NCBI GenBank assembly: GCA_024233215.1
Contig: JACKPW010000014.1
Location: forward strand, 95,400-159,399
Source: Verrucomicrobiales bacterium
Lineage (GTDB): Bacteria > Verrucomicrobiota > Verrucomicrobiia > Limisphaerales > J093
Length of the DNA: 64,000 nucleotides
Reading direction: 5' to 3'
Shown: one piece after another, positions 1 to 7,533 of the stretch
How the letters are laid out: each line of letters opens with the position of its first letter
How positions within the stretch are numbered: the stretch's first letter is position 1
Made by a program: the position numbers and the translations under genes
Notes under the pieces: generated by a model
What the model saw: only the letters and a program-made list of their open reading frames with translations
What the model was told of the DNA's origin: nothing
Databases searched by the model: none

Positions 1-59
1 CTTCCGAACCTGGCGCCCGGTTCTTCCGAGTGGTCGAGCCGGCCAATTCCCAACACTGA
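1..59 (+). CDS. C-terminal end of a secreted protein (partial, 5' end outside window)
   Basis: Reading from base 3, the sequence encodes 18 residues (SEPGARFFRVVEPANSQH) and stops with TGA at 57-59. The GARFFRVVEP tail matches the last residues of three other exported proteins in this window, which end in SARFYRLEV, SARFYRLRFW and YRFFRAVQK. This is therefore most likely the end of a secreted protein carrying the same C-terminal module. Nothing can be said about its main domain. The call rests on the shared tail and the correctly placed stop just before the next gene. Confidence 0.5.
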   Translation, partial: SEPGARFFRVVEPANSQH

Positions 60-154
60 GGAGAGCGTATGAGCCGGAACCAGAATCGTTTGAACGAACC
101 CCGGAGGACCCAGGACATGAATGTGCCAGCAAATCTCCCCCTGAACCAAGCGAC

Positions 155-213
155 GGGGTCAGTCCTCCAGCTATTGGCGGCGCTCTCTACGTCAATAGTC
201 AGGACTGATCCCC
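155..213. mobile_element. REPIN-like palindromic element (copy 1)
   Basis: GGGGTCAGTCCT at 155-166 faces AGGACTGATCCCC at 201-213, an inverted pair with one extra base in the right arm. A second nested pair, CTATTG at 171-176 and CAATAG at 193-198, lies inside. The arms have the same core as the perfect 15-bp arms of the element at 14080-14173. Paired inverted REP units of this kind are typical non-autonomous elements mobilised by RAYT (TnpA_REP) transposases; no such gene is in this window. The element lies in the 5' leader, or the apparent 5' coding part, of the PEP-CTERM gene that follows. Confidence 0.6.
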
Positions 214-263
214 AGAGCGGCCGAACTTCTCGCGCCGGCTTTCCAGTCGGCCGGGCCGGCTGG

Positions 264-893
264 ATGAGGCGGATCGGTGTCATCGGACTCCTGGTGGCCG
301 CGCTGGCGGTCTCCGGTGGCAAGGTGCTCGCCGCCGTGCCGGTGCTCAGCATCGATGTGGGCACGATCTACCTGGAGCCGGACCTGGCGGGGCAGGTGGT
401 GGAGCTGAGCCTGAGCAACGACGGCTCTGGCGTGGCGCAGGTGCAGGGCTTGAGCCTTCGGCTGGAGGTGGACGACGGGCTCGGAGGCGGGAACGCCCCG
501 GCGCTGACGGGCGTGGATGCGGTGACGGGCAGTCTGTGGGAAGGAAAGCTGGGTTGGGTGACCTATCAGGAGCAGGAGTCAGAGTACTGGGACGTGCGCG
601 TGCTGACGGACTTCTTCGGAGGGGAGTACGTGGAGTTCGGGCCGGGGAGCCTGACGCGGGTCGCATTATTGACCCTCGACACCACCGGGCTGACGAGCGG
701 GACCTGGGCCCTGCGGCTGAGCAATCACCTTTCGCACCTGGCGGATACCAAGTTCACCGCAAACGGCACTGCAGAGGAATGGTCCCCGACGGTGATCAAC
801 GGCCGGTTGGTCATCGTGCCCGAACCGGGGACGTGGGCGCTGTCGGGCGCGCTGGGCCTCCTGCTCTGGGGACTCATCCGTCGGCACCGGTGA
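264..893 (+). CDS. PEP-CTERM sorting domain protein
   Basis: A predicted exported protein of 209 residues. It opens with a signal peptide (MRRIGVIGLLVAALAVSGG..VLA, cleavage near residue 24), continues with a beta-rich middle of unknown fold, and ends with VPEPGTWAL, a hydrophobic stretch and RRHR, a textbook PEP-CTERM signal recognised by an exosortase that trims and anchors the protein. No exosortase gene is in the window. The frame stays open upstream to an ATG at 69 that has a GAGGAG ribosome site, and to another ATG at 117. However, that part carries a REPIN-like palindrome and would put 65 non-signal residues before the signal peptide, so I favour 264. The product is certain as a PEP-CTERM protein; the start is not. 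Confidence 0.75.
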   Translation: MRRIGVIGLLVAALAVSGGKVLAAVPVLSIDVGTIYLEPDLAGQVVELSLSNDGSGVAQVQGLSLRLEVDDGLGGGNAPALTGVDAVTGSLWEGKLGWVTYQEQESEYWDVRVLTDFFGGEYVEFGPGSLTRVALLTLDTTGLTSGTWALRLSNHLSHLADTKFTANGTAEEWSPTVINGRLVIVPEPGTWALSGALGLLLWGLIRRHR

Positions 894-1294
894 AGCCCAT
901 CCATCCCCGGGCCGTAGAAGCGTCGGTGCCGCCCCTTCGGCGGGCGGCTTGTCCAGTTCGTCGACCAAAAGGCCTGTGCAAAGCTTTGATGCATATGCAC
1001 TGATAATTCGGAGTGCCTGGGTAGCAACGTACAACGCGCCTGGAAGTAAGGCCGGGAGAGCGATTCCAAGGCTGTGACCGCACGAGGGTGCCCGCCAGGC
1101 CGGCATGCCGCCAATCGGATTTCCCCGCTCCCCGCCAGACCGCCCCGGGCGTTGGACCAAGAACAGGTTTTGACCTGGGGCGGCGGCCCGGGTATTGAGT
1201 GGTTTCATTGGCACTTGGAATGCCCGCGCCAGGGCCGGCCCCTGGTCGCGACAGACAACACCTCGGAAGCCAGCAAACCTGAAAGGCATCGATC
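894..1294. other. Intergenic region with short palindromes
   Basis: There is no convincing gene in these 401 bases. Besides the terminator-like hairpin at 928-948, it holds AAAGCTTT (980-987) next to the perfect palindrome TGCATATGCA (990-999), bracketed by GTGCA (976-980) and TGCAC (996-1000). Such an arrangement could be an operator or promoter-proximal site for the large secreted protein that starts at 1295, but no regulator is identified. Confidence 0.4.
928..948 (+). terminator. Terminator-like hairpin after the PEP-CTERM gene
   Basis: GCCGCCC at 928-934 pairs with GGGCGGC at 942-948 across a 7-base loop and is followed by TTGT. The stem is strong but the T tract is short. It lies 35 bases after the stop at 893. 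Confidence 0.4.
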
Positions 1295-3715
1295 ATGCGC
1301 TCAATTCGCAATCTCGCAGTGCTCGGCGGCCTCGCCTTGGGGGTCGCCTCATCCATCCACGCCGACAGTCTGGAACTGCTCTGGACCGTCAATCCCGGCG
1401 CTGAAGGCATCGACTTCATGACCACCGGCAACACCGAACGCGGCATGGCCTACAACCCGGTCACCGACCACGTCGTCGTCATCAGTCGGAACGGCGGCTA
1501 CCGCCCGGTCGTGCTCGATGCCGCGGACGGCTCCTATCAGTGGGAACTCATCTCCGACGGGATGTCCGGGGGGACCTTCCCGGTCAACATGGTGGGCGTG
1601 GCGGAGGACGGGGCGATCTACGTCGGCAACCTTTCCACCAGCACCACCGCTCCCCAGTTCAAGCTCTATCGCTATGCCGACGACCAGCTTTGGACCTGGC
1701 CGGAGGTGGCGTTCGATGGCGACCCGGCCGGGACGGATCCCGACAGCGGCGCGAGCCTGAACCCCCAGCGTTGGGGGGATACCATGGACGTCCGCGGCTC
1801 CGGGGCCAACACCCAGGTCGTCATCGCCTCCCGCAACACCGCGGCCATCGCCATTCTCACCACCGAGGACGGCGTGACGTTCACCAGCACCCTCATCGAG
1901 GGCGCCGCCAACGGCAACGGCAGCCTCGGCGTCGCTTTCGGTGCGGGGAACACCGTCTACACCAAGATCAACAACGGTGCGCTGCGCCTGGTCTCCTTCG
2001 ACCTCGCCACCGGCACCAGCACGTTGATCCAGTCCTGGGCCGACCCCGCCATCCCGAATGGCGTGGCCCCCATCGCCACCGACGCAGCGGCCAAGGAACT
2101 CGCGGGCGTCCTTTACGGCGGCAACGGCGTGAATCTCTACAACATCGAGGACACGGCCCAGCCGCCGATCTTCATCGATTCCGAGCCCAACCCGAACTCG
2201 AACGCGAACGGCAACGGCGTCGGTTCCGCCGACTTCGGTAACAACCGTCTCTTCGTGCTCGACACCAACAACGGGCTCCAGGCCTACAAGATCGTCCGCA
2301 GCACGACCGCCGAACCGCCGGCGATCAGCACCGGTCCGGCCGACACGGAGGTGCTCGAGGGCGGCAACGTCTCCTTCTCCGTCGCCGCCACCGGCACGCT
2401 GCCCTTGAGCTACCAGTGGTTGTTCGGCGAAACCGAAATCGAGGGCGCCACGGAAGCCACCCTCACCCTGACCGCCGTCACCCCGGACCAGGCGGGCGAA
2501 TACTCCGTGCGCGTCACGAACGAGGCCGATGCCATCGTCAGCGATCCGGCCACCCTCACTGTCATCCCGCTCGTCAAGTCCGACGCCCTGACCTTCAAAT
2601 GGCAGGTCGCTCCCGGTGACACGGCGTGGATGCAGAATGACAACGCCCAGCGCGGCGCCGCCGTCAACCCGGTGAGCGGCAACGTCCTCGTGGTCAGCCG
2701 CACCGGCGGGAATGGCATTTATGTTCTCAACGGCGAAACCGGTGAACTCCGGCACCAGTTGAGCACCACCGGAATCTCCGGGGGCACCTACGCCGTCAAC
2801 ATGATCGGCGTCGCCGGGGACGGCGCAGTCTACGTCGGCAACCTCCAACTCAACGGCACCACCGGCACCTTCAAGCTCTATCGCTGGTCCAGCGATGCCG
2901 AGGGGATCGATCCCACCGTCGCTTTCGAGGGCGATCCCGGCATGGGCACGGTCAATCGGTGGGGCGATACGATGGACGCCCGCGGCAGCGGCGCCGACAC
3001 CCAGATCCTGCTGGCCTCCCGGGCCGGCAACATGTTCAGCGTGCTGACCACTGCCGACGGCGAGTCCTTCAGCGCGAACGCCATCGCCGTGGCCGATGCC
3101 GTCGAGGGTGACTTCGGCCTGGGCATCGCGTTTGGCCAGGGCGACACCGTCTGGGCCACCGCCACCGGACGGGATCTGAAGCGCGTCTCGTTCGATCTGG
3201 GTGCCGGAACCGGAACCGTGCTCGACGACTTCGCTCCCGAACTCATTCCGACCACTCTGTCGTCGCTCGCCTACGACGCCCCCAACGACTTCCTGGCCGG
3301 CATCGCGCTCGAGACTCCCGATAACGTCCGCCTGCATGATGTCAGTGACCCGGCCAACCCGGTTTTGATCGACCAGGAATTCTGCGCCGCCGACAACGCC
3401 AACGTGAATGGCACCGGCGCGGCCGATTTCGGGGCAGACCTCCTCGCAGTGCTCGACACCAACAACGGGCTCGTGGTTTTCGATGTGAAGAAACCCAGCG
3501 CCGCCGCCCCGACACTCAGTGATGCCACCCTCAGCGACGGCAACCTGACCCTCACGATCAGCGGCACCGCCGGCATGGCCTACGGCCTGGAGGGCAGCGC
3601 CGATTTCTCCGCTTGGGAACCCGTGGATGGCGCCGATGGCACGGGGCCGAGCTACACCGCCAGCATAACGCTCGGGGACACCCCGTACCGCTTCTTCCGC
3701 GCGGTCCAAAAGTAG
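1295..3715 (+). CDS. Secreted beta-propeller-like protein with internal duplication and Ig-like domain (DUF4623-like)
   Basis: An 806-residue exported protein with an N-terminal signal peptide (residues 1-24). Residues about 25-335 and 430-735 are two copies of one domain: each opens with an [EQ]RGxAxNPV motif, then VVxSRxGG, then RWGDTMDxRGSGAxTQ, and closes with LxVLDTNNGL. They resemble DUF4623 domains of PVC and Bacteroidetes proteins (family name from memory, moderate certainty). An immunoglobulin-like domain (about 339-427, with SYQWLFG and AGEYSVRVTN) separates the copies. Residues about 743-806 form the C-terminal module ending YRFFRAVQK that recurs in other exported proteins here. 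Function is unknown; binding or adhesion at the cell surface is an inference. A hairpin terminator follows at 3755. Confidence 0.8.
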   Translation: MRSIRNLAVLGGLALGVASSIHADSLELLWTVNPGAEGIDFMTTGNTERGMAYNPVTDHVVVISRNGGYRPVVLDAADGSYQWELISDGMSGGTFPVNMVGVAEDGAIYVGNLSTSTTAPQFKLYRYADDQLWTWPEVAFDGDPAGTDPDSGASLNPQRWGDTMDVRGSGANTQVVIASRNTAAIAILTTEDGVTFTSTLIEGAANGNGSLGVAFGAGNTVYTKINNGALRLVSFDLATGTSTLIQSWADPAIPNGVAPIATDAAAKELAGVLYGGNGVNLYNIEDTAQPPIFIDSEPNPNSNANGNGVGSADFGNNRLFVLDTNNGLQAYKIVRSTTAEPPAISTGPADTEVLEGGNVSFSVAATGTLPLSYQWLFGETEIEGATEATLTLTAVTPDQAGEYSVRVTNEADAIVSDPATLTVIPLVKSDALTFKWQVAPGDTAWMQNDNAQRGAAVNPVSGNVLVVSRTGGNGIYVLNGETGELRHQLSTTGISGGTYAVNMIGVAGDGAVYVGNLQLNGTTGTFKLYRWSSDAEGIDPTVAFEGDPGMGTVNRWGDTMDARGSGADTQILLASRAGNMFSVLTTADGESFSANAIAVADAVEGDFGLGIAFGQGDTVWATATGRDLKRVSFDLGAGTGTVLDDFAPELIPTTLSSLAYDAPNDFLAGIALETPDNVRLHDVSDPANPVLIDQEFCAADNANVNGTGAADFGADLLAVLDTNNGLVVFDVKKPSAAAPTLSDATLSDGNLTLTISGTAGMAYGLEGSADFSAWEPVDGADGTGPSYTASITLGDTPYRFFRAVQK

Positions 3716-3754
3716 GCCAGGCCAATGGTATCCCGGACCCGACCTGCCAGACGG

Positions 3755-3795
3755 GCGGGTGGGCGCGCCTCTCGCGCCCATCCGCTTTCTTCGTT
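3755..3795 (+). terminator. Rho-independent terminator
   Basis: A 13-base stem (GCGGGTGGGCGCG at 3755-3767 against CGCGCCCATCCGC at 3773-3785, one G-T wobble) with loop CCTCT is followed by TTTCTTCGTT. It fits as the end of the gene stopping at 3715. It also argues that the next gene starts after it, at 3800, rather than at the in-frame ATG at 3725. Confidence 0.75.
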
Positions 3796-3799
3796 GCTA

Positions 3800-6316
3800 A
3801 TGAGACTCGCGTTCCTGCTCGTCGGCTTCACCGCACAGTCCGCGCCCACCCCTGAATGGCGCGGTCTCTGGGTCGACGGCTTCCACGCCGGCTACAAGAG
3901 CCGATCGGAAATCACCAAGCTGATCAGCGACGCCCGCCGCGGGCACTTCAACGCCCTGTTCGTCGAGGTCCGAAAACGGGGCGACGCCTACTACGACAGC
4001 CTTTTCGAACCTCGCGCCACGGACATCGAAGCGGGTCTCGATCCGCTGGCGGAGTTGATCCGGCAGGGCCACGCGCAGACCCCCCGGATCGAAATCCACG
4101 CCTGGATCGTGGCCTACCCCTTCTGGGCCTCGCAGACCAGCAATCCTTCGCAACCTGATCACCCCTACAACCTGCATCCGGACTGGCTCATGTACAACGA
4201 CGTGGGTGAGTCCTGGACCGGCAGCAATTACCAACTGGACCCCGGCCATCCCGGGGTGCAGGCCCACCTGTTCAACGTGGCGATGGACATCATCAGCCGC
4301 TACGACGTCGACGGCTTCCATTGGGATTACATCCGCTATCCCGGCACGCAGTGGGGCTACAACCCCGTGGCACTCGAGCGTTTCAACCGGCGCTACAACC
4401 GCTCCGGCCAGCCTTCCCGAACCGACTCCGTCTGGATGCAATGGCGGCGGGACCAGGTCACTGCGGTGGTCCGGCGGGTCTACCTCTCCGCCATCGCTCT
4501 CAAGCCCCAGGTCAAGCTTTCGGCGGCCACCATCACCTGGGCACCCGGCCCCGCCAATGCCGCCGAATGGCTCAGCACGGCCGCCTATTCGAGCGTCCTG
4601 CAGGACTGGCGCGGCTGGATGGCGGAGGGCATCCTCGACCTGAATCTGCCGATGGCCTATTTCAACCAGGACAGCCATCCCGATGCCTGGGCCCGTTGGA
4701 GCACGTTCGCCAAGGACAACAAATACCGCCGCCAACTCGCCCTCGGCACGGGCCTTTGGATCAACCCGGTTGCCAACACCCTCCTGCAATTCCGCAGCAC
4801 CCGGGTCCCCACGGCCACCGGCAATCCCGCGGAGGGAATGTGCGGCTTCTCCTACGCGGCGCCCGCCTCGGATGCCAGCCTCACCACCTTCCTCGAGGCC
4901 CTGACCACGCCGACCACTTACGATCCCCAGCCGGTTCCCGTGTTCGATGACTATCCGGAAACGCCCGACATGCCCTGGAAGACGGAACCGGACCGTGGCC
5001 ACCTGCTGGGATACGCCGTCGAAATGCCCGGGGAGCTGCCCGTCGACGGCGCCAACGTCCTCCTGCTGGGCCCGGTGAACAAACTGCTCCGGAGCGATGC
5101 CCACGGCTGCTTTGGCCTGCCGGATCTGCCTCCGGGCGAATACCGCCTCAGCGCCACCGCCGGTACCCTCGCCTCAGCGGAAGTCACCTTCACGACCCAG
5201 GCAGGCGTGGTTTCCCTGCAAAACCTCCAACTGGCATCCGATCCCGCGGAGGTGTTCGTCCGGGCGGTGACGACCGCCCCGGGCCCCACCGAGGCGTTCA
5301 TCAACTGGGAAACCGCCGCACCGGCCGAGTGCCACATCGAGTTCGGTCCGGCAGGCGAAGCGCTCGACCGGCAATCGTTCGTCACCACCCCCGCCGCCAC
5401 CGCGCACGAGGTCCTGCTCACGGCCCTGCTGCCGAACACGACCTACGACTACCGGGTCGTCGCCGAGACCACCGACGCCCGCTACGAATCGAGCCTCCGC
5501 ACGTTTCACACTGCCGGCGAGATCATCATCGACAATCCAGTGGCGAGCTTCAGCGGTTCCTGGCTGGCTGGTACCAGTGCCCCCGACCGTTACGGCGAAG
5601 ACTACCGGTATGCCGGGGTCACCGACGGTTCCGCCACCGCCGGCGCCGCGTTCATTCCGACCATCGAAACCCCCGGCTATTATGACGTCTCCGAATGGCA
5701 CACGCAGGGCGCCAATCGTGCGGAAAACGCCCCGTTCGAGATCGTTCACGCCGCCGGCATCTCCCGTGTGACGGTGAATCAGACGGTCAACGGTGGGGCC
5801 TGGAATCTGCTGGCCTCACGCCGCGCCATCACTCCCGGCACCGGCGAGGTCCGTCTGAACAACGCCACGGGCGGAACCAGCGGGGTGGTGATCGCCGATG
5901 CCGTCCGTTGGGTCTACGCCGACGATCCCCCACCAGCGAGCGGCAATCCTCCCCCCATCTGGTGGAGTTGGCACCATTTTGGCGGCCCCACCAGCGGCAA
6001 CGCCGACATCGACTTCGACGGCTACAACAACGCCCAGGAGTACCTCGCCGGCACGAATCCCCGCCAGGCGGACTCGCACCTGCGCTTCTGGACTGAAATC
6101 ACCGGCCCGGGCGAAGTGCTCCTCCGCTTCTGGCCGCAACATCCCGGCCGCCGTTATTCCCTCCTCGCTACCGACGACCCCGGCAGCAGCGCATGGACAC
6201 CGGTGACCGAAGCGGTCGGGCCGGCAGATGCCTACGGCGTCGGTGCCTTTGCAGTCCCGCAGGCCGGCGTGCCGTCAGCTCGCTTCTACCGCTTGGAAGT
6301 GCGGTTGCCGGAGTAG
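3800..6316 (+). CDS. Secreted GHL10-family glycosidase-like protein with FnIII and golvesin-like domains
   Basis: About 838 residues. After a short signal peptide (MRLAFLLVGFTAQSA), residues 18-370 match the glycosyl hydrolase-like 10 family (DUF187): WRGLWVDGFH at the start, FVEVRKRGDAYYDS, HAWIVAYPF, and DGFHWDYIRYP at the barrel strand expected to carry acidic active-site residues. A carboxypeptidase-regulatory-like beta domain follows (about 410-470), then a fibronectin III domain (about 475-570) and a golvesin/Xly-like CBM domain (about 573-710). A calcium-loop-like DIDFDGYNNAQEY comes next, and the C-terminal module ends SARFYRLEVRLPE. It probably cleaves an extracellular glycan; the substrate is unknown. 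The start at 3800 is chosen because the frame upstream is a terminator hairpin. Confidence 0.82.
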   Translation: MRLAFLLVGFTAQSAPTPEWRGLWVDGFHAGYKSRSEITKLISDARRGHFNALFVEVRKRGDAYYDSLFEPRATDIEAGLDPLAELIRQGHAQTPRIEIHAWIVAYPFWASQTSNPSQPDHPYNLHPDWLMYNDVGESWTGSNYQLDPGHPGVQAHLFNVAMDIISRYDVDGFHWDYIRYPGTQWGYNPVALERFNRRYNRSGQPSRTDSVWMQWRRDQVTAVVRRVYLSAIALKPQVKLSAATITWAPGPANAAEWLSTAAYSSVLQDWRGWMAEGILDLNLPMAYFNQDSHPDAWARWSTFAKDNKYRRQLALGTGLWINPVANTLLQFRSTRVPTATGNPAEGMCGFSYAAPASDASLTTFLEALTTPTTYDPQPVPVFDDYPETPDMPWKTEPDRGHLLGYAVEMPGELPVDGANVLLLGPVNKLLRSDAHGCFGLPDLPPGEYRLSATAGTLASAEVTFTTQAGVVSLQNLQLASDPAEVFVRAVTTAPGPTEAFINWETAAPAECHIEFGPAGEALDRQSFVTTPAATAHEVLLTALLPNTTYDYRVVAETTDARYESSLRTFHTAGEIIIDNPVASFSGSWLAGTSAPDRYGEDYRYAGVTDGSATAGAAFIPTIETPGYYDVSEWHTQGANRAENAPFEIVHAAGISRVTVNQTVNGGAWNLLASRRAITPGTGEVRLNNATGGTSGVVIADAVRWVYADDPPPASGNPPPIWWSWHHFGGPTSGNADIDFDGYNNAQEYLAGTNPRQADSHLRFWTEITGPGEVLLRFWPQHPGRRYSLLATDDPGSSAWTPVTEAVGPADAYGVGAFAVPQAGVPSARFYRLEVRLPE

Positions 6317-6345
6317 TCCAGCGGACTGGGGGGGTGTTGACGGTC

Positions 6346-7143
6346 ATGTTCAAGTTCAAGTTCAGGTTCAAGTTGACGCTGGCGGGATGGCTGGCGGCGG
6401 GACTGACCTCGGCGAGCTTTCTCCCGGCCAGGTGCGAGGGGCTCCCGTCAACCCCAAGCCTAACCATCACCCAGATCGATCCGCCGGAGCAGGGCTTCTA
6501 CGCCAAGCGCCTCGATTACGAAGGCATCGCCATCAAGACCTCCACCAACGTCGTGGATGAAGCCCTCTTCGCCGCCCGGGATCGCCTTTCGATGATGCTC
6601 ACGAACTTGCCCGGCGTTCGTGTGCGACTGCGCGAGGCAGGGGCCGAACTCCATATCATCGGTCGCAACGAGGTCACCACCGACCTGCCGGAGTGGCGTC
6701 ACGACAAGGGCAAACCGCTGGCCGAATACAACGGCCTGACCCGCGACCAGCGCACCCGCGGCATGGGCGGTCTGCACGCCTCCTGTGGGGAGGAGAACCT
6801 CCTCCGACTGGAAAAGGACCGCTATCGCGGACGCGACATCTGCGTCCACGAATTCGCCCACAACATCTATCAGCACGGCATGACCCGGACGACACGGGAC
6901 CGTTTTCAGGAGCGACACCGTCGCTCGCTTGATCAGGGCCTTTGGCAGGAATCCTACGCCGGCTCAAATCACCACGAGTTCTTCGCCGAATTGTCCATGT
7001 GGTACTTCGGCACGCACGGCGACCTGACCATGAAGGGCGCCAAGCCGGCCAACGGCCGCGAGGGCCTCAAAGCCTACGACCCGGAGGCCTTTGCGCTGAT
7101 GGACGAGTTCTATTCGGGACGGATGGAGGCTGCCACTCCCTAG
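6346..7143 (+). CDS. Secreted HExxH metallopeptidase-like protein
   Basis: A 265-residue protein with a basic start (MFKFKFRFK, encoded by near-repeats of TTCAAG), a hydrophobic signal segment ending near residue 30, and one catalytic-like domain. HEFAH (nt 6849-6863) is a zinc-protease motif, and NHHEFFAELSMWY about 40 residues later supplies a glutamate where gluzincins have their third zinc ligand. The arrangement recalls the anthrax lethal factor-like (ATLF) fold, but I cannot assign a family firmly. It lies 29 bases after the glycosidase-like gene and may be co-transcribed with it. The frame is open back to 6193, but only the start at 6346 gives a signal peptide and avoids overlap. Confidence 0.65.
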   Translation: MFKFKFRFKLTLAGWLAAGLTSASFLPARCEGLPSTPSLTITQIDPPEQGFYAKRLDYEGIAIKTSTNVVDEALFAARDRLSMMLTNLPGVRVRLREAGAELHIIGRNEVTTDLPEWRHDKGKPLAEYNGLTRDQRTRGMGGLHASCGEENLLRLEKDRYRGRDICVHEFAHNIYQHGMTRTTRDRFQERHRRSLDQGLWQESYAGSNHHEFFAELSMWYFGTHGDLTMKGAKPANGREGLKAYDPEAFALMDEFYSGRMEAATP

Positions 7144-7533
7144 GGTTGTTGCGGACGGACCCAAGGAAGGAAACCGAAGGGCCTCGCCCGAACTCTGCCA
7201 AGTCCCGTAGCGCGGTGAAAGGCGCCAGCCTTCACCGCTTTTCCCGCCGCACACCGAATCCGGAAACCCCGGCATCGATCCTCCGCCCGCGCCGGTTCTG
7301 AGCGTTCTCGAACGGGGGTTGCCATTTGGTCCGGAAAGCGGCGATTGAGATCGCGCGCACTCCACGACGCTCCGCGAATCCGGCCCGGCTCACCGACAGT
7401 CCCCGCTTTCCCCCTCATCCCCTTTGCGTCTTCGCGCCTTCGCGCGACTCCTCCCCCTTTCTTCCGGCGCGGCACCGTCAACTTTCAGTTGAGATTCTCG
7501 CGGATACAGGTATCACGTTCTTTTGTCGTCAAC
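7144..7533. other. Intergenic region with repeat hairpin
   Basis: There is no convincing gene in these 390 bases. It contains the GCGGTGAA hairpin repeat (7212-7238) and, at about 7425-7447, a TTTGCGTCTTCGCGCC run like a short dispersed word common in this kind of genome. The ORF of the next gene is open through part of it but shows no homology there. Confidence 0.5.
7212..7238. repeat. GCGGTGAA hairpin repeat (copy 1)
   Basis: GCGGTGAA and TTCACCGC form a stem around AGGCGCCAGCC. The 30 bases from 7212 differ from the copy at 26745 at only two positions, both followed by CTTT. This near-identity 19.5 kb apart in non-coding DNA marks a dispersed palindromic repeat family. Confidence 0.7.

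Noticed and set aside
1349..3781. 810-codon minus-strand frame opposite the duplicated propeller protein
   Set aside because: Glycine/valine-rich shadow; its apparent repeats mirror the real duplication.
6346..6375. Tandem TTCAAG repeats
   Set aside because: Encode the basic FKFKFRFK start of a signal peptide; too short to be a repeat array.
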